Assembly (NCBI GenBank): GCA_963971225.1
Contig: OZ020269.1
Location: forward strand, 21,016,921-21,080,920
DNA: 64,000 nt
From: Melieria omissa
Taxonomy: Eukaryota > Arthropoda > Insecta > Diptera > Ulidiidae
Direction: 5' to 3'
Position numbers and translations under genes: made by a program. Of the stretch, positions 47,451 through 60,428 are shown one piece after another. Below the pieces are notes generated by a model. It ran no database searches. It saw only the letters and a list, made by a program, of their open reading frames with translations, and was not told the DNA's origin. How positions within the stretch are numbered: the first letter of the stretch is position 1; each line of letters begins with the position of its first letter.

Positions 47451-50124
47451 CATAGACAGGAGTTTTCAAAAGGAACGCTCGAAATTTGTTAGGTTACGGC
47501 AGCCATGTTGTCAGGGGAAGTTTTATCAAATTTTTTGTCCATTGTTTAGGTGGCAAAATACCTTTAAAAGTTGTGGCATTGAACACTGTGTGAAAACCAA
47601 TAAATTTCATTACCAAAATGGTTTTTGCATTCGCGAAACATTCTGCATAATCCGCGATTTTTTAGCGACGTGCCAATTTTTGAATGAATAAATATGTAAA
47701 CGGGGAAAATGGGATTGGACTGACAAGGTAGAGTACCAATGAAATCCGAAAGAGCCTCGGAAGGGTCTTACTATGTTGGTGACCGGAGCAAACGACTTAA
47801 GGACCACGATTAGAGATTATAGAACTACAATGTACAGACTCTTTATAGAGTCCAGACCCTTTATAAGTGTCTCTATTCAACTGGCGGAGGCCCTCATGTA
47901 AGGCTAACATCACCGTCATCCAGGAAATGCATTGATCAGAACAAGGATGCTCTAAGCGAGCAAATTTGAGCCTTGGGGCAATCCAGGACCAACTAGAATG
48001 AAATGCATGCCGAGAAAGTCACTGTTTGATGAAGGTTTTAGGTGTGGAGAATCATTGGTTTGTACTTCTTTGAAAAATAAACTGTCTTTGCCAAAACCTT
48101 CAATGGTGAGCGCTACAGATTAGAGATAAGTAACTTTTTGTGACCTTAACTGAATGATGTGAATATCGATAAGGTGTGGTTTCGAATGTTTTAGGCACAT
48201 TTGTTTTAGCAAGATTACTCTAAGGGAGATTGAGGTACTGAAACTGGAGTTGTTAGACATTCTTCGCATAACAAAAGTGACAGTCCGGCTAAAAAAGATT
48301 CAGAGTCTCTGGGAAACTTAATGTCATGGGCCTCAGAGCCACCCAACGCTGGGCTGGCCACATCTACTTCAGATAGTTGAGAGCCCGGGCACTGACAAGT
48401 CAAGGGGTGAAGCAATACCTGTTATTATTACAATTACAATCCGCAGCAATGTCTACGTGACTATTGACACGCCAGACAATGTATACCAAAAATTCAAAAG
48501 AATGACACCTTAGCCATATCCTTAATTTCCTTTCCTTTCAAGAGCATTCTACCAACTATCTCTTTGTTTATGCCACTGACCTTTTCAGTGTCTTGAAATC
48601 TACAGCACCACTCTCACACATTGCCATCATTCGATTTATGTTTTCAATTTGTTATTTGTAATGCACACATGACGACCATTGATAGCACCAACTTGCGAAA
48701 AAGTTGCCAATATTTTTGTATTTTTTCTTTAGTATCACAGCGGAAAAATGTGTACATGTCTATAATAACAATAACAACAACCAGCTCAAAACAAGAACAA
48801 AAACCAATACATACAAACACTAATACATACGACCAAAAATCGCTCGCTATACGAGTATACAAACGCAGGAATATGATTTATTGGCCAAATACATTGATAA
48901 CATAACAATTTGCCAACAATATTTTTTTGGTTTGCGTCGCACCATCTCGCTCTAATATGTATGGCAAATGCCTGAACAAAATCCTACAAATATACATGTT
49001 AACTCTCGGCAATCGTTGTTCGCATTGTCTGGGGGATTATGCGGGTTCGTTGGGCATTAGATATGTTGCTGTCATATGTTGCGATGCGCTCATTCAAGGT
49101 CACATTTTTCTCATTCAGCTTTTATTTTTATCAATTATTTGGAATTTAATTCCAAACATTTGAGATTAAATTTGCAATAATGAAATGTAATCCCAAAGGA
49201 TTGACTGACAACATTTTTGTGCAAATGTGATAAAAACATTTTTAATTTAATTTACGAATTTTGTATAAAATATTCCCAAAGTTATTAGATAAAAAATGGC
49301 TTAAATTATGTTGGCTGTATTTAGGATTGAAATTGAATTTTATTCAAATAGAGAGCGAGAGAGAGTATTTTCATAGCTTTCAATTACAATCTTTAAAAAA
49401 CCAAAGCAGTTGTCTCTGTCTTGATTGATTGGTACTCGTAACTATTGATATTTCAGCGTATGATAAGATGATTCAATCGTTACGCTCCTAATACTTGGAT
49501 TGGCAGTTTCTAAGTTGTTTAATAGACCTGGAGAAGATATCCCGAAGCAACTTCCACAAATTCATCAGAGCCACCAAGTAGCTCTCATCAACTGGAAGTG
49601 TATAGGTGAAGTCTCTTCACGTGGTAAGTAATGGCCTTGAAACACCCACCTACGCACCCATCTTTGGTTAGAATGGATTGGATTGAAGTGACCGATTTCT
49701 ATTGAAAGTTTACATAGATAGGCAACCAGGTAGAAGTGGCTATCCCCAGACGGAACCCATATCAGCCATAAAGCTCCATTGGGATATTACGATTAGTCGA
49801 GCTTAAGTTCACTAACTCACATTAATTCACTCACTCATTGTATCAGTATGAGCTTCCTACGAAGACTAGTAGACTCAACCTTCAGTTTGACCTTCTTACA
49901 AAGCCTAGTCGATTTTCAACAGTCTTATCAGATAGTTTTATCAGATGGTGACTTTTCTTCCTTCTAGAGCGCGAAGTCAATTGTTTCCTCTATTTCGTCC
50001 ATATAATTTCGGCAGAAAGATAAATTAAAGTGACCTCCTTCTGAATGAATGGTCTTCTCATGGTTCTCATCTGGTCCCTTTTAAGTAAGAGCAGTTCTTT
50101 AGAACGACAAAAGTCCTACTACTA

Positions 50125-51406
50125 ACACTTCGTTCAATAATGTGTGTGACTAACTAATTAAAACACATTTTTTTGCCAAAATTAGTTTTTATTCATCAAC
50201 ATAGTCCCCTTTTAGGGAGATACAATCATTCTAACGCTTTTCCAATCTTTCGATACCGCCTTTGTAGAACGATTTTTCTTTGCCTTCAAAATAGGCGTTA
50301 GTTTCGGCGATTACTTCATCAATTGAGCCAAATCTCTTACCACGGAGCATCTTTTTGAGGTCTGCGAAGAGCCAGTAGTTGCTGGGGGCCAGATCTGGAG
50401 AATACGGGGGATGAGGAAGCAATTCGAAGCCCAATTCATGCATTTTTGCCATCGTTTTCATCGACACGGTGCATTGTCTTGGTGAAAGAACACTTTTTTC
50501 TTATTCATATGGGGCCGCTTAATCGCGATTTCTTCTTTCAAACGTTCCAACAACGCTATATAATAGTCGCTATTGATTGTTTTCCCTTTCTCAAGATAGT
50601 CGATGAATATTATTTCGTGCACATCCCAAAATACTGACGCCATAACCTTGCCAGCCGATGTTTGTGCCTTTGGACGCTTTGGGCGGCTTTCACCGGTTGC
50701 ATGCCACTCAGCAGACTGCCGATTTGACTCTGGAGTGAAATGGTGGATCCATGTTTCATCCATTGTGATGTACCGATGCAAAAACTCCGACTTGTTGCGC
50801 GTAAACATGTCCAAACAGCTCTTTGAATCATCGATTCGTTGTTGTTTTTGCTCCGGTGTGAGCAAACGCGGCACCCATTTCGAAAACACCTTTTTCATAA
50901 CCAAATGTTCGTGTATTATGGTGTGTACACTGCCTGCTGATATCTTTAGAATGTCAGAAATCTCCCCCACTTTCACTTTACGGTCGGACATAATGATTTT
51001 CAGTGTTTTTTCAACGTTTTCCGGAATAACAGCGTCATTTGGCCGTCCAGTAGATGGAATGTCATCGGTGTCTGTACGACCACGTTTGAATTCGGCATAC
51101 CAATAGCAAATGGTTCTTTTTGATGGAGCAGAGTCCGAATAATGTTTTTCAAGCCATTCCTGGCATTGAACAGTATTTTTTTTCATTAAAAAGCAATGAT
51201 AAATCAGCACACGGAATTGCTTTGAATTCATTTTTTTTTTGAAAACTCAAAAGTAGTGTCACTTAAAGCACTGTAACTTGTAAACTAATGGTCGGATATA
51301 ATTTTGACAGTAAGCCTAAAAAGGTTCACAATTTCGAAAAAAAATATTGATTTAGTATTAGTGCCGCCATCTATGTGTCAGTCACACACATTATTGAACG
51401 AAGTGT
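50125..51406 (-). mobile_element. Mariner transposon, copy 2 (1282 bp)
   Basis: It has the same 27-bp inverted ends as the copy at 15405-16696, flanked by TA (50123-50124 and 51407-51408). It is inserted in the Stac intron in the gene's own orientation. It differs from copy 1 by small indels, including a 6-bp difference in the 5' untranslated part, a 7-bp coding deletion, and A-run length. The two are clearly the same family. Confidence 0.95.
50189..51231 (-). pseudogene. Mariner transposase, frameshift and nonsense
   Basis: It is open from ATG 51231 through MDETW up to the second catalytic aspartate (HQDNAPC). There a 7-bp deletion between gtc repeats removes the histidine-lysine codons and shifts the frame. 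The remainder, including APSNYW where copy 1 has APSDYW, continues in another frame. The third catalytic aspartate is therefore replaced by asparagine. A TGG-to-TAG change truncates the last dozen codons. At position 15717 of copy 1, where that copy lost a T, this copy is normal. It is thus dead by independent lesions. Confidence 0.93.
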
Positions 51407-52284
51407 TACTAAGGCTCAAAGAGATCTCTCATTGTGATGCAATGGCGAAACTCCTACATTTACGTCGCTGATGAGCGTGAGGACTAAAACAAGTATTTTT
51501 TCTATCTTCCCGATATGTACAGAAGAAAGCTTTCTAAGATTACTAAGGAAAGGGGGGCCCAGAGAAGTCTATTGCTGGTCAGGAAGAACGGTGATGTACA
51601 TAATTACAGCCACCACAGAAGCAAAGCTAATTTTTCCATATGTTTACCTTTCAGAAAGTGTGCCAAAAACAAACAGCTCACTGTTCCGAAAGCTCACTGA
51701 GTCGCCAGTGAGGACCGAACTGAGCACAAGTTTTTGCAGCCCCAACACCAAAGAGACCAACCCATGAGCATTGCTTAAGCGATCTCAGAAAATAATTGCT
51801 CTACCGAAACATAACGTGTTGCTGGTAGTCGACCACTGCTCTACAGCGAAGAAAACGACTTGACTGGTTTTTCAGAAATATAGTCCTCAGTAAAGTAAAT
51901 TTTTTCAACGTCGTCGAAACTACGAAGGTTCATAAAAAGCGTTGAAAAAATTAGGTTCGTAATCTAGGATTCCTTCGTTTATAAAAACGTATGAAATTAG
52001 GTGTGTAGGTGTATAGATAGAAGTAATTGCTTTGAGGGGAGCTCAAATAGACCAACGATGGGTGCATTGAAATAGTGTTTAATTTAGACTCATAGAACAT
52101 GTCCGTCAAAATTAAGTAAACAGTGAATAATCCGATCGGCTCGATCGTCAAATTATTGAAGAAAACAATTGGATCCTTCTTATCCTAAAAAATGAAATTC
52201 AAATCCATTGGGGAATATTTTAGATCCAGATGTGTCCTTCTTTTTCTGGTACAATTCAAGTACCGTAGAAGATGAAGTGAAAGT

Positions 52285-53035
52285 TAATATATGAAAGACT
52301 TTGTTGTTGTTGTAGATCAACCACCAGTTTGTAGGCTAGATCCCAGATGATTGAAGAAAAAGTAACTCAAGTGAGTCCTCCTTCTTTTGAAGAGTGGAAT
52401 TCAAATGCAGTGAAGTTAAAATTAATGCTAATATATGAAAGACTTTGTTGTTCTTGAAAGTAAAAACAGTATGAAAGACTTTGTTGTTTTTGTGTACCAA
52501 ACACCAGATTATAGACATGATCCCCAGATGATTAAAGAAAGAATAACTCAAGGGAGTCCTTCTTCTGGAGAATGAAATTCAAACGCATACAAGTTGAAGT
52601 GAAAGTTAATTAAGAAGACACTTTGTTGTTGTATGAAGGACATTGTAGTTGTTGTAAATGAACCACCAGATTTGATGATAAATCACTAGATGATTGACTA
52701 ACAAGTCAAGACTTTCTTGCTGTTGAAAGTAAAAACAGGATGAAAGACTTTGTTGTTGTTATATACCAACCACTTGATTGTAAACTTTATCCCCAGATGA
52801 TTGAAGAAAAAGTTAGTGGAATTCAAATGCATAGAAGGTGAGGGAAAGTTAATATGTGAGAGACTTTGTTGTTTTTAAAACTAATACAGTATGAAAGACT
52901 CTGTTGCTGTTGTTGTAAATTACCACCAGATTGTTAAAGAAAAAGTAACCCATATGAGTACTTCTTCTGACGAGTGCATTGAAATGCATAGAAGTTGAAG
53001 TGAAAGTGAATGTCTACTTTGTTGTTATTGTTATT
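52285..53035. repeat. Degenerate tandem array (gaaagactttgttgttgttg)
   Basis: Recurring phrases in similar order: gaaagactttgttgttgttg, aaccaccagattgtag, cccagatgattgaagaaaaa, gtaactcaagtgagtcc, aattcaaatgcatagaagtt. Units start near 52290, 52435, 52610, 52735 and 52885, about 145-170 bp each. It ends about 50 bp before the Stac exon at 53089. Confidence 0.8.
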
Positions 53036-53088
53036 AGATACTGTCCTGTGCTACAGCTAAGTGTCTTAAATTATGTTGTCAAATTTAC

Positions 53089-53184
53089 CTTATAGCCAGC
53101 TTTCAGATCCAACTCATCGGCATGACGCGCTTTGAAATTGTACAAAATTACATACAAATTCGTTGGCAATAAACGGTGAGATTT
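53089..53184 (-). CDS. Stac: Stac, exon with start of first SH3 domain
   Basis: 32 codons in phase 0, with acceptor atatttttcag and donor aag/GTAAAT. It encodes KSHRLLPTNLYVILYNFKAR then HADELDLKAGYK. This is the beginning of the first SH3 (the ALYDY-like motif appears as ILYNF, followed by the E-L-D-L-K-x-G RT-loop pattern). It joins in frame to the exon at 43398 across the 9.7-kb intron. Confidence 0.92.
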
Positions 53185-53350
53185 CTGAAAAATATAAAAA
53201 ATTGCTTGTAATAAAAGTGAAACTAATAAATTCAAGGACACTAATTAGACTAAAATTTTACTTGCAAGAAAATAAAAAATAATTATGTATATATATGAGA
53301 TCAACTATATTCAAAACACATCACAAAACTTATAGTCAAACTTCACTTAC

Positions 53351-53484
53351 GGGCGATGGGCAGGGTGACGTGCTGGCCGACGATTGTGATTTCTCCATTT
53401 CGTCGGGCAGATCGACGCTGCCGCCACGCATGCCACGGCTCGCATAGAGCAATTTGCGTCCTTGATGCGACGGGCTGGAGGGCG
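53351..53484 (-). CDS. Stac: Stac, linker exon upstream of SH3
   Basis: 134 bp between an acceptor ending ctttacag and a CCC/GTAAGT donor. It enters with two bases of a split codon that complete a serine with the upstream exon, and leaves in phase 0. It encodes a serine/proline-rich linker with SPSHQGRKLLYASRGMRGGS, then VDLPDEMEKSQSSAS, typical of the region between C1 and SH3 in fly STAC. No folded domain. Confidence 0.85.
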
Positions 53485-55035
53485 CTGTAAAGGAACGTTT
53501 CAGGTCTGGGTTAGCAGTTGCGATGCGATGTGTGTGTGCGTGTGAGTGCGTTAGAAGCGACAGCGCACATACAGAACAGAATGAACGAGTAGAAGAGGTA
53601 CAAAGTGGGAGAAAGTGGGGCGCGTTGGTTGTTGTTGTTGTGGTTGTGGGTGATACGAGTATGTTGCGGCGTGTTGGTGCAGCATTGGCGCGGCGAGTGT
53701 TGAGTAAATCATAAATAGGCGGTGTGATGGTTTTTGTTGTAAATGTTGTGTTGATTTGTTGTAGTCGCAGTTGAGTGAAGTGCAAAAATGGAAAGAGAAG
53801 AGAAGCAACGGCATTTTAGCGATTAATGACGTTTGATTCATATGTGTTTTGTACAAGTTGATTTGATTCTTTAGTGAGTCTTGGTGGGTGGTTTGGGTTC
53901 GCGAATACGAAGATATTGTGTGTAAAAGATTGTATTGAATGCATTTTGAAATTGGTGTTGAAATGTGAACATGGTTGAGAGACATTAGTTTGTGTTTTTT
54001 ATACTTTGTGGGGTGAGTAAAGTTTTTTGAAAAAGTCTCTAAATACTTGTGAACGCAACAAAACAGCAGCTACTACTTGTTTACGTGGCGCAACGAAAAT
54101 GTTTGTACTTATATATTTTATTGAACGCTTTAATGAACGCTAAATTAGGTGAAGTGAAACTTTTCAACTATGAAATGGAACGCACTAACTAAACGAAAGC
54201 ACTACTTATGAAGTTTTGAAGTCGAGTAACAAAATACTTATCGAATTGTATTACTTGGTTATGAGAAACTGCTGAACAATGTTTGCTTTTTTATTTACAG
54301 TATTAGAACAACAACATATTTTACATAATGTTTCAATGAGTTGTTATTAGTTATCGATGAAATTCATTTTCTAAGTTTTTGTGTGTCGAGCAACAAGAAA
54401 ACAGCTATTTGTTTTTGCTTTATTTGTGGCTTACCAACCAGTTGAAATTTTGGCTAAAAACATAGTACTTCAGTGGTTTTTTTAAAGACTTTGAGAAGCG
54501 AAGGGTAGGGGCTTGAGTTGGTTCTTTTTAGGTTTCGATGAGTTGGAAATCTGAAAAGCTTTTGTGTTTGTATGGCCTAAGGTTTTGTGTTTGTATAGAA
54601 AGTTGTAATATTTTTTGTTCATAAAGAACTTTCAAATTTTGTTTCTTGCATTGATTTCGCATTTCTGGACTGTAAATGATTGTAACGTCTTTTGAATTCG
54701 AGAAGCATTGAATGTCTAAAAATGTGTCAAATCGAATTTCATCTGATTTCTCAAAGCAAATCTTTATATAATTAGAGCATCAGCATATATATTAGTGACC
54801 GCGGTAGAGTGTCGACTAGCAGAGAGAGAGAGCTATATGACAAGCGAAAGTCAGTGTGTTCGCGCAAGTTTGCACAGGTTTTTGAGAGACAGGTGTATAA
54901 ATAGTAGGTACGGTGAGAATGGGGTCCACGTTGAAGTACAGCGGATAGGTGGACCTGATGGCGCAATGCGTGCATTGCATCGGGGCTGAGTGGGTGTGTT
55001 GGGGACTTGGTAGACTTGACGTTGGCTCTACTTAC

Positions 55036-55239
55036 AATGCAAACGGCTGTTATTCGACGGCGGCGTACTGTGCTCCAGATGTCCGCCCGAGCCGCCATGA
55101 TAGTATCCGACGGTCGAGGGGCCCGCCACCGGCTGCTGTCTGCGTCGTATCTGACCGTGCAGCTCCGACGATTCGGGCGAGTCCAAACTCAACGATTTCA
55201 TGCGTAAATTTAACTTTTGACGGCGTGGCGAGTGTGGAG
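55036..55239 (-). CDS. Stac: Stac, upstream linker exon
   Basis: The donor GTAAGT follows 55036, and the one-base overhang fits the next exon exactly. It encodes HSPRRQKLNLRMKSLSLDSP followed by ESSELHGQIRRRQQ and a G/S/H-rich stretch. The basic and serine-rich MKSLSLDSPES region resembles the conserved phospho-rich segment of STAC proteins. The 5' border (acceptor after caacaacaacag) has a weak pyrimidine tract and is tentative. No C1 zinc-finger motif (H-x-F...C-x-x-C) was found in this window. Confidence 0.7.
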
Positions 55240-58125
55240 CTGTTGTTGTTTTTGTTTTCATTTATTTGTTTTGTCAAGTGTTGATTTTTTGTTTTTGGTT
55301 TGATTTTCAAAATTGGTTTTGTAAGAATTGTTTGGTATTTGTTGTTCGAGTGTTGTTAACAAGGATGATGCGATGTTGTTGATGCGAGACGATTTTTTTG
55401 ATACGTGATTAACGGTCGACGCACAAACAAATGCAAATTGTTGTTTTGTAGAAGAAAACAATGTATATAAAATGCATTAATTTTTGTTAATTTGTTAATT
55501 GAAATCTTTGCTACGACTACCAATTAAACATTGAGCAAAAAAGGTAAAGAAATACAAAGACAAAAGTAGTCAAACACGCAGAAATAGCGAGTGAGTTGGT
55601 GTGTTGGGGCGCGCAGTGCTCGCTGATTGATTGATCCAGCTGAGCAGAGCGCGTGAGCAGGTGAGCGAGCGCCATAGAAAGCGAACGAACGAGAGAGAGA
55701 GAGAGCGAGTAGGAGTAGAGTTAACAGTATTCGAGTGTCAGTGTGCGTAGTGTGGACGCGTGTTTTGGAGCTGCACGTAATTGCCGTGTGGAAAAAAAAT
55801 TTACAAAACCTATAGAAAAAATAATGAATTGCAATTTTGTGTGTTTGCTTTGATTGTGTGTTGTGTAGTTTATTCGATGGTTGTGTTTTTGCTCAAAGCG
55901 CTGCACATTGCGGCTGGTCGCGTGATCTCTTGACCCCCGGGCAGCGTCGATGGCTGTGTTCCTTTGTTTTCCAGCATTTTTGTATGTTTTGTGTGCCGCG
56001 TTTCGACTTTGTGACTGTGCAGAGCGTTTGTCGGTGAAGTGGTGTGGTGTGTTGTGTTGTTGTGGCGGCGGTGCCGGTGCTGGGGCTGTGCGCGGGTGGT
56101 GGGTGGGGCTTGGTGCAAGTGCCAGTTGATATTTGCATTTCGTGCATTCACATGGACAAAGTGCGCGCGTACACATGCACTAAAGTGGTTCGTGTTTGCT
56201 TTTTGTTGTGTGCTTTACAGTTGTTTTTCGTTTGCCGAAATTACATTGTTTGTGTGCGTGAACAGAAAAGTTCTACTTTGAGCATTTTTCAGTGCCCATG
56301 CTATTTGTTTTTGACTATCTACAAGGAGGCTGCAAAATACCAAACATGGAAAAAAGGTTGTCGCCACTCGCAGACGTGCCGAACAAACGACCAAATCTTA
56401 AATGCTATTTAACTTGGCTACAACAATAACAAAAGGAATTTTCAAACCATTGCAGGAGAAAAAAGGTGAGTGAAAAGTTTTTCGATATTACTTGGGAGAA
56501 ACATAGAAATGATTTAATTTAATTTAAATGTTTACTGTGCATATATGAATTGTTACAATTTTTTAATAAATATATAAATAATAATAATATAATAATAAAT
56601 AAAATACTAATAATCTCATTTCATGAACATAGTTATACTAGAAAGTCGTTACATAATTACAAAATATAACTACAAATTAAAAACATACCTTACGGCTTTT
56701 GCTAAGACAACAAAATACATGAAAAAGTTATTTCTAACGCTGAATATTTTCCGAGGATTTATTACTCTGTGAGATAAAACTTTTGACCCATATAAACGAT
56801 ATAAGCGTAAAACTAGAGGTCATTCTTAGTAACTTGGCATACTCAGTTTTTTAATTTTCTGATTCGTTGTCCCTTTAAAAGGGCAAAAATATACATATTT
56901 GAAGGTCCTTTCACTGACATATTTTGGAACTGAAACAAAATTGGAAATATAGTCTTGAGGCGATAATTTTCTTCTTTCATTCATTCATCAGTGCACAACC
57001 ACAAATATTGAAATAAATAAGATGAGAAGAACATCAGACCAGAAAAAGAAAAACTGAGCATGCCATGTTACTATGAATGATTTCTAGTTTCACGCCCATA
57101 TAATCTTTTGGATGAGTCTCGACAAAAGTAGTTTTTTGCCGCACAGTGTTTTACATTCTCCTCACTATCTTTGAACAAACAATCTCTTCCGGTCTGCAAA
57201 AGAATTTTTGCTTTTGACTTTTTTGTTCTCATAGTCCATCAACTTATTACTTCAACTAAGACATACACCACCTTGTCAAGGCACTATGCTCCCTAGAGCA
57301 GTGATCAAGAAGATAGCTTTAAGTTCTCATTATTTGAAAAAGTATTGAAGAAAAAGTATTTTCGCAAGATTCCAATAACTTGGAAGTTTAAGTCTGATAT
57401 GCTGCATGGGGTAAATGGGGCTTGCCGACTACCTGGAGAGTTGCGAGTCTGGGCAATTGGCAGTCAAGAGAGAGGTGGTACAATGGACAGTAATGTCCAC
57501 GTGCCTTTGTCCATGGATACTCGTATAACAATACTACATGGGATAGTCGGTAGTTATGGACGTTGGTAATGAGAAACTAAACTTATAGTTCGAGGTAAAT
57601 TTCAAGGTTTCTTAAACTCACCATTTCACAAGACTGGGCAGTTAGTTAGTTAGAAAACACCTGTCATATGATAGAAGACAGTTCCCAGTGAGAAATCTTG
57701 CAATGGGCGGAGCTGTAGTAAACAGATTTTGGAGTTAATTAAAAAAGTGGGTTCTGTTTATATATAAAATTTGTTGAATCTTGTCGTATGTGATCGATGA
57801 AAAATGGTGCTCAGTGCGAGATCTTGCAATAGGTTGAATCGCTATCGCTACTAAAGCCTTGGAAATCGACATAGAATTCAATAGACCGATTTCATACCTA
57901 CTTACTTCATTGTTATATTAAGTGGCGCACAAAGTTTTTGGAAGGAGGGGGTTCTGTCACAGCCATCATGAGCTGTCAGCCATAATGAGCTTAAAAACAT
58001 GTCAGTTCGGTTAGTCTATCTGTTATTTGTGTTAGCTGTCAGTTATTGCTTTTGTGTACTTATTAACTTCCTCCTACATGGATGAAAAAGAATTTATGGA
58101 GGCTGAATGCAGTTTATATTGAAGT
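55240..58125. other. Probable upstream Stac intron, no exon recognised
   Basis: The part from 55590 to 56160 is GT- and GC-richer, with gagagaga and tgttgtgttg tracts. Frames there are compositional and have no domain. From 56470 to 58100 the sequence is AT-rich. No mobile element was recognised with confidence. Confidence 0.45.
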
Positions 58126-58800
58126 TTTATTTCTCGTTGAAATCGATTTCCGCACCTTGGCTTATTGCAGGAACTGTCTTAATATCTTCGGTAGTTTGGT
58201 AGTGGAACAAAAGTCTTAAAGTTGCCATTGTAGGTATTGTCTTTCAATCTTCTCTACTTAGGCACTGAAACAGAAGTTCTAAAATGGCCCATTGCAGGAT
58301 CCTCTTTCTGATCTTCACTAGTCTAGTTAATTCATAAGTCCCAAAGTTGTTCATTGCAAATCTTGTATTTCATTCTTTTCTACTCAAGTACTGGAAGAGA
58401 AGTCCTTGAATGGCCCATTGCAGGATCCGTCTTCTTATCTTCACCAGTCTGTTTTTTATACGGAATTCCCAAAGTGGCCCATTGCAGGTCCTGTCCCTGA
58501 ATATTTTCCACTCAGGTACCATCTTCCAACCTTCTCTAGTCAGATTTTATTTGTACGAAAGCATAAAGTAGCTTATTGCAGGAACAGTCTTCCTTCAACA
58601 AACGTCCCAAAGTGGTTTATTATAGGTCTTGTATCTCTTTCTTTTCTTTTCTGGTACTGAAACAGAAGTCCTTAGTTACCCACTGTACGATCAGTTTCTC
58701 GATATTCGCTTGTCTGATATTAATACGGAAGTCCGAAAATTACAGGACCCGCCTTCTTACCTTTCCTAGTCAGATGTTAGGTCGGAAGTCCCAAAGTGTT
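58126..58800. repeat. ~64-bp tandem array, about 9 units
   Basis: The phrase cccaaagtggcccattgcag, continued by gatcctgtctt and tcttctctagtc, recurs with the attgcagg core at about 58164, 58229, 58290, 58352, 58419, 58482, 58574 and 58617. Spacing is mostly 61-67 bp. Non-coding. It shows the most regular periodicity of the arrays in this window. Confidence 0.85.
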
Positions 58801-60428
58801 GGAGTATATTACTTCATTGCTTAGTAGAGAAAAACAATTATTTTAATGTGTCTTACAATTTCTACGCTGACTGTATAAGAATTCTGTCCTTCTGTGTGCT
58901 GTCAAATTCCATCGTTTCATGCAGATACCAAACTATTAAATGCCATTTCATAGTGACAAGTTGTCACTGTTGTTACTGACAACTGTCACATTACACACGC
59001 TGTAACGCACGTGACATTACTCCAGCCAGCTGCGCTGGCAGCTCGCGTGAATTTTTACAACCTCATAAAAGTGCATTTCCCCCACGAATATTACATTAAA
59101 AAATCATTTCATTTCATTTAAAGCAAATACAGCACTAAACCGACGGATTATGGCGAACATGACGCCACAGCATTTACAAATGTGTGGCAAAAAACAGCAA
59201 CAATAATAATAATAAAACGATAAAGATGTCTGTGTGTATGTGTGCACTGGTGCGTTGTGATTTTCACCCTAATTGGAAGAGCAATAAAAGCGGCTCTACG
59301 CCAAGCCGACACCATAAAAATGAAACAATAATATTTGAATTTAATTCTCTATTTGGTTTTTTACTTTAAACACACATTTACACATTTTCCAGCTAGTTTG
59401 TATTAATACATAAATTGTAATGATATTTTAATTATAATATTAACAACGATAAACATATTCAGACAATAATTGTAATTGTAGAAGCAATAGTTCGATAGTA
59501 AAAATAATAAATAATATATACAAATATTACAAGAGAAATGGAAAACGATTTGTGTACAACACACTGACAGGCGAACATTCGAATATTTCATTTTTCCGGT
59601 AAATATTTAAAAATTTTTAATATATGTATACGAGTATGTGTAGTTATGCTTTCTATATATATATACGTATGTATGTATTGACATCGAACTGAAAATACTT
59701 TGCAATGCTTGCAACATAACAACAACAAGCTAATTAAAATGAATTCTACAAATATGCTACAAATATGAATTAAATTGCGTAAACAGAAATTTTAACAAAT
59801 AAACTTAGGAAAAAGTTATATAATTATTACAAAAAACTGCACAATAATTTATGTAATTTTAATAAAAAAACCTGAAAACAAAAGTTTCATTATATAAACA
59901 AATTAAAAACAAATTAGCGTAAAGCATTTGCTTTGGCTCCTTTAAAGAACAAAACGTGTACAATTGATTTATATGAGTTGTAGTATTTTTTTTTAACATT
60001 ATTTCCTCGTTTCGAAACTTTTACGTACTCTCTGTGCTGTTGCTTTTGTTACAAAAACGTGATAATTGCAAACATTTAAATGATTATTTGAAATTTGTAA
60101 TTTAAGCCTGAAATCAAGAGCATGCAGTCTGTGAAAGTCTGGCTTCAGCTGTGAAAACTTCAAATGTATTGAAAAAATGTATATTGTTTTAAAATAATAT
60201 GATTTGTTTGTTGATCTTATTATGAGGCTTCGAGTTTGGTTGGTTGGTTGGTTGGTTGAGTGCTGGTGACACTAAGAAACTGCTTTTAAATTACATTATT
60301 ATATTTTTTTTAGTAAAAATTAATTTTTATTATATTTGAAGGCGAAGGTGTTTGACTTTTAAAGAAATATAATTAAAACAAATTATACATTAAATGATTA
60401 GATATTTAATAAAAATCAAAGGAAATGC
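58801..60428. other. Non-coding stretch, no gene seen
   Basis: AT-rich, with TA-rich microsatellite words near 59640 and a (GGTT)n run at 60236-60257. No exon is recognised. Confidence 0.45.

Larger units (their letters stand above)
43399..53088 (-). other. Stac: 9.7-kb Stac intron inside the first SH3 domain
   Basis: The donor is GTAAAT after 53089 and the acceptor precedes 43398, with phases matching. It contains tandem arrays (43590-44480, 46370-46760, 47354-47450 and 52285-53035) and mariner copy 2. The stretches 44481-46369, 47455-50124 and 51407-52284 have no recognised exon. A relatively GC-rich island (45000-45480) and the tandem ttcggttcgcttcaa words near 45920-45960 could be regulatory or an alternative first exon, but nothing proves it. 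Confidence 0.8.

Noticed and set aside
48215..48415. Possible retroelement piece near 48200-48420
   Set aside because: There are hints of a LINE-like tail (LGWPHLLQ...) but too few matching positions, and no neighbouring motifs.
55590..56412. Coding exon or promoter in the GT-rich region upstream of Stac
   Set aside because: Frames on both strands (for example 55721-56176 and 56044-56412) are compositional, without domains or convincing splice sites.
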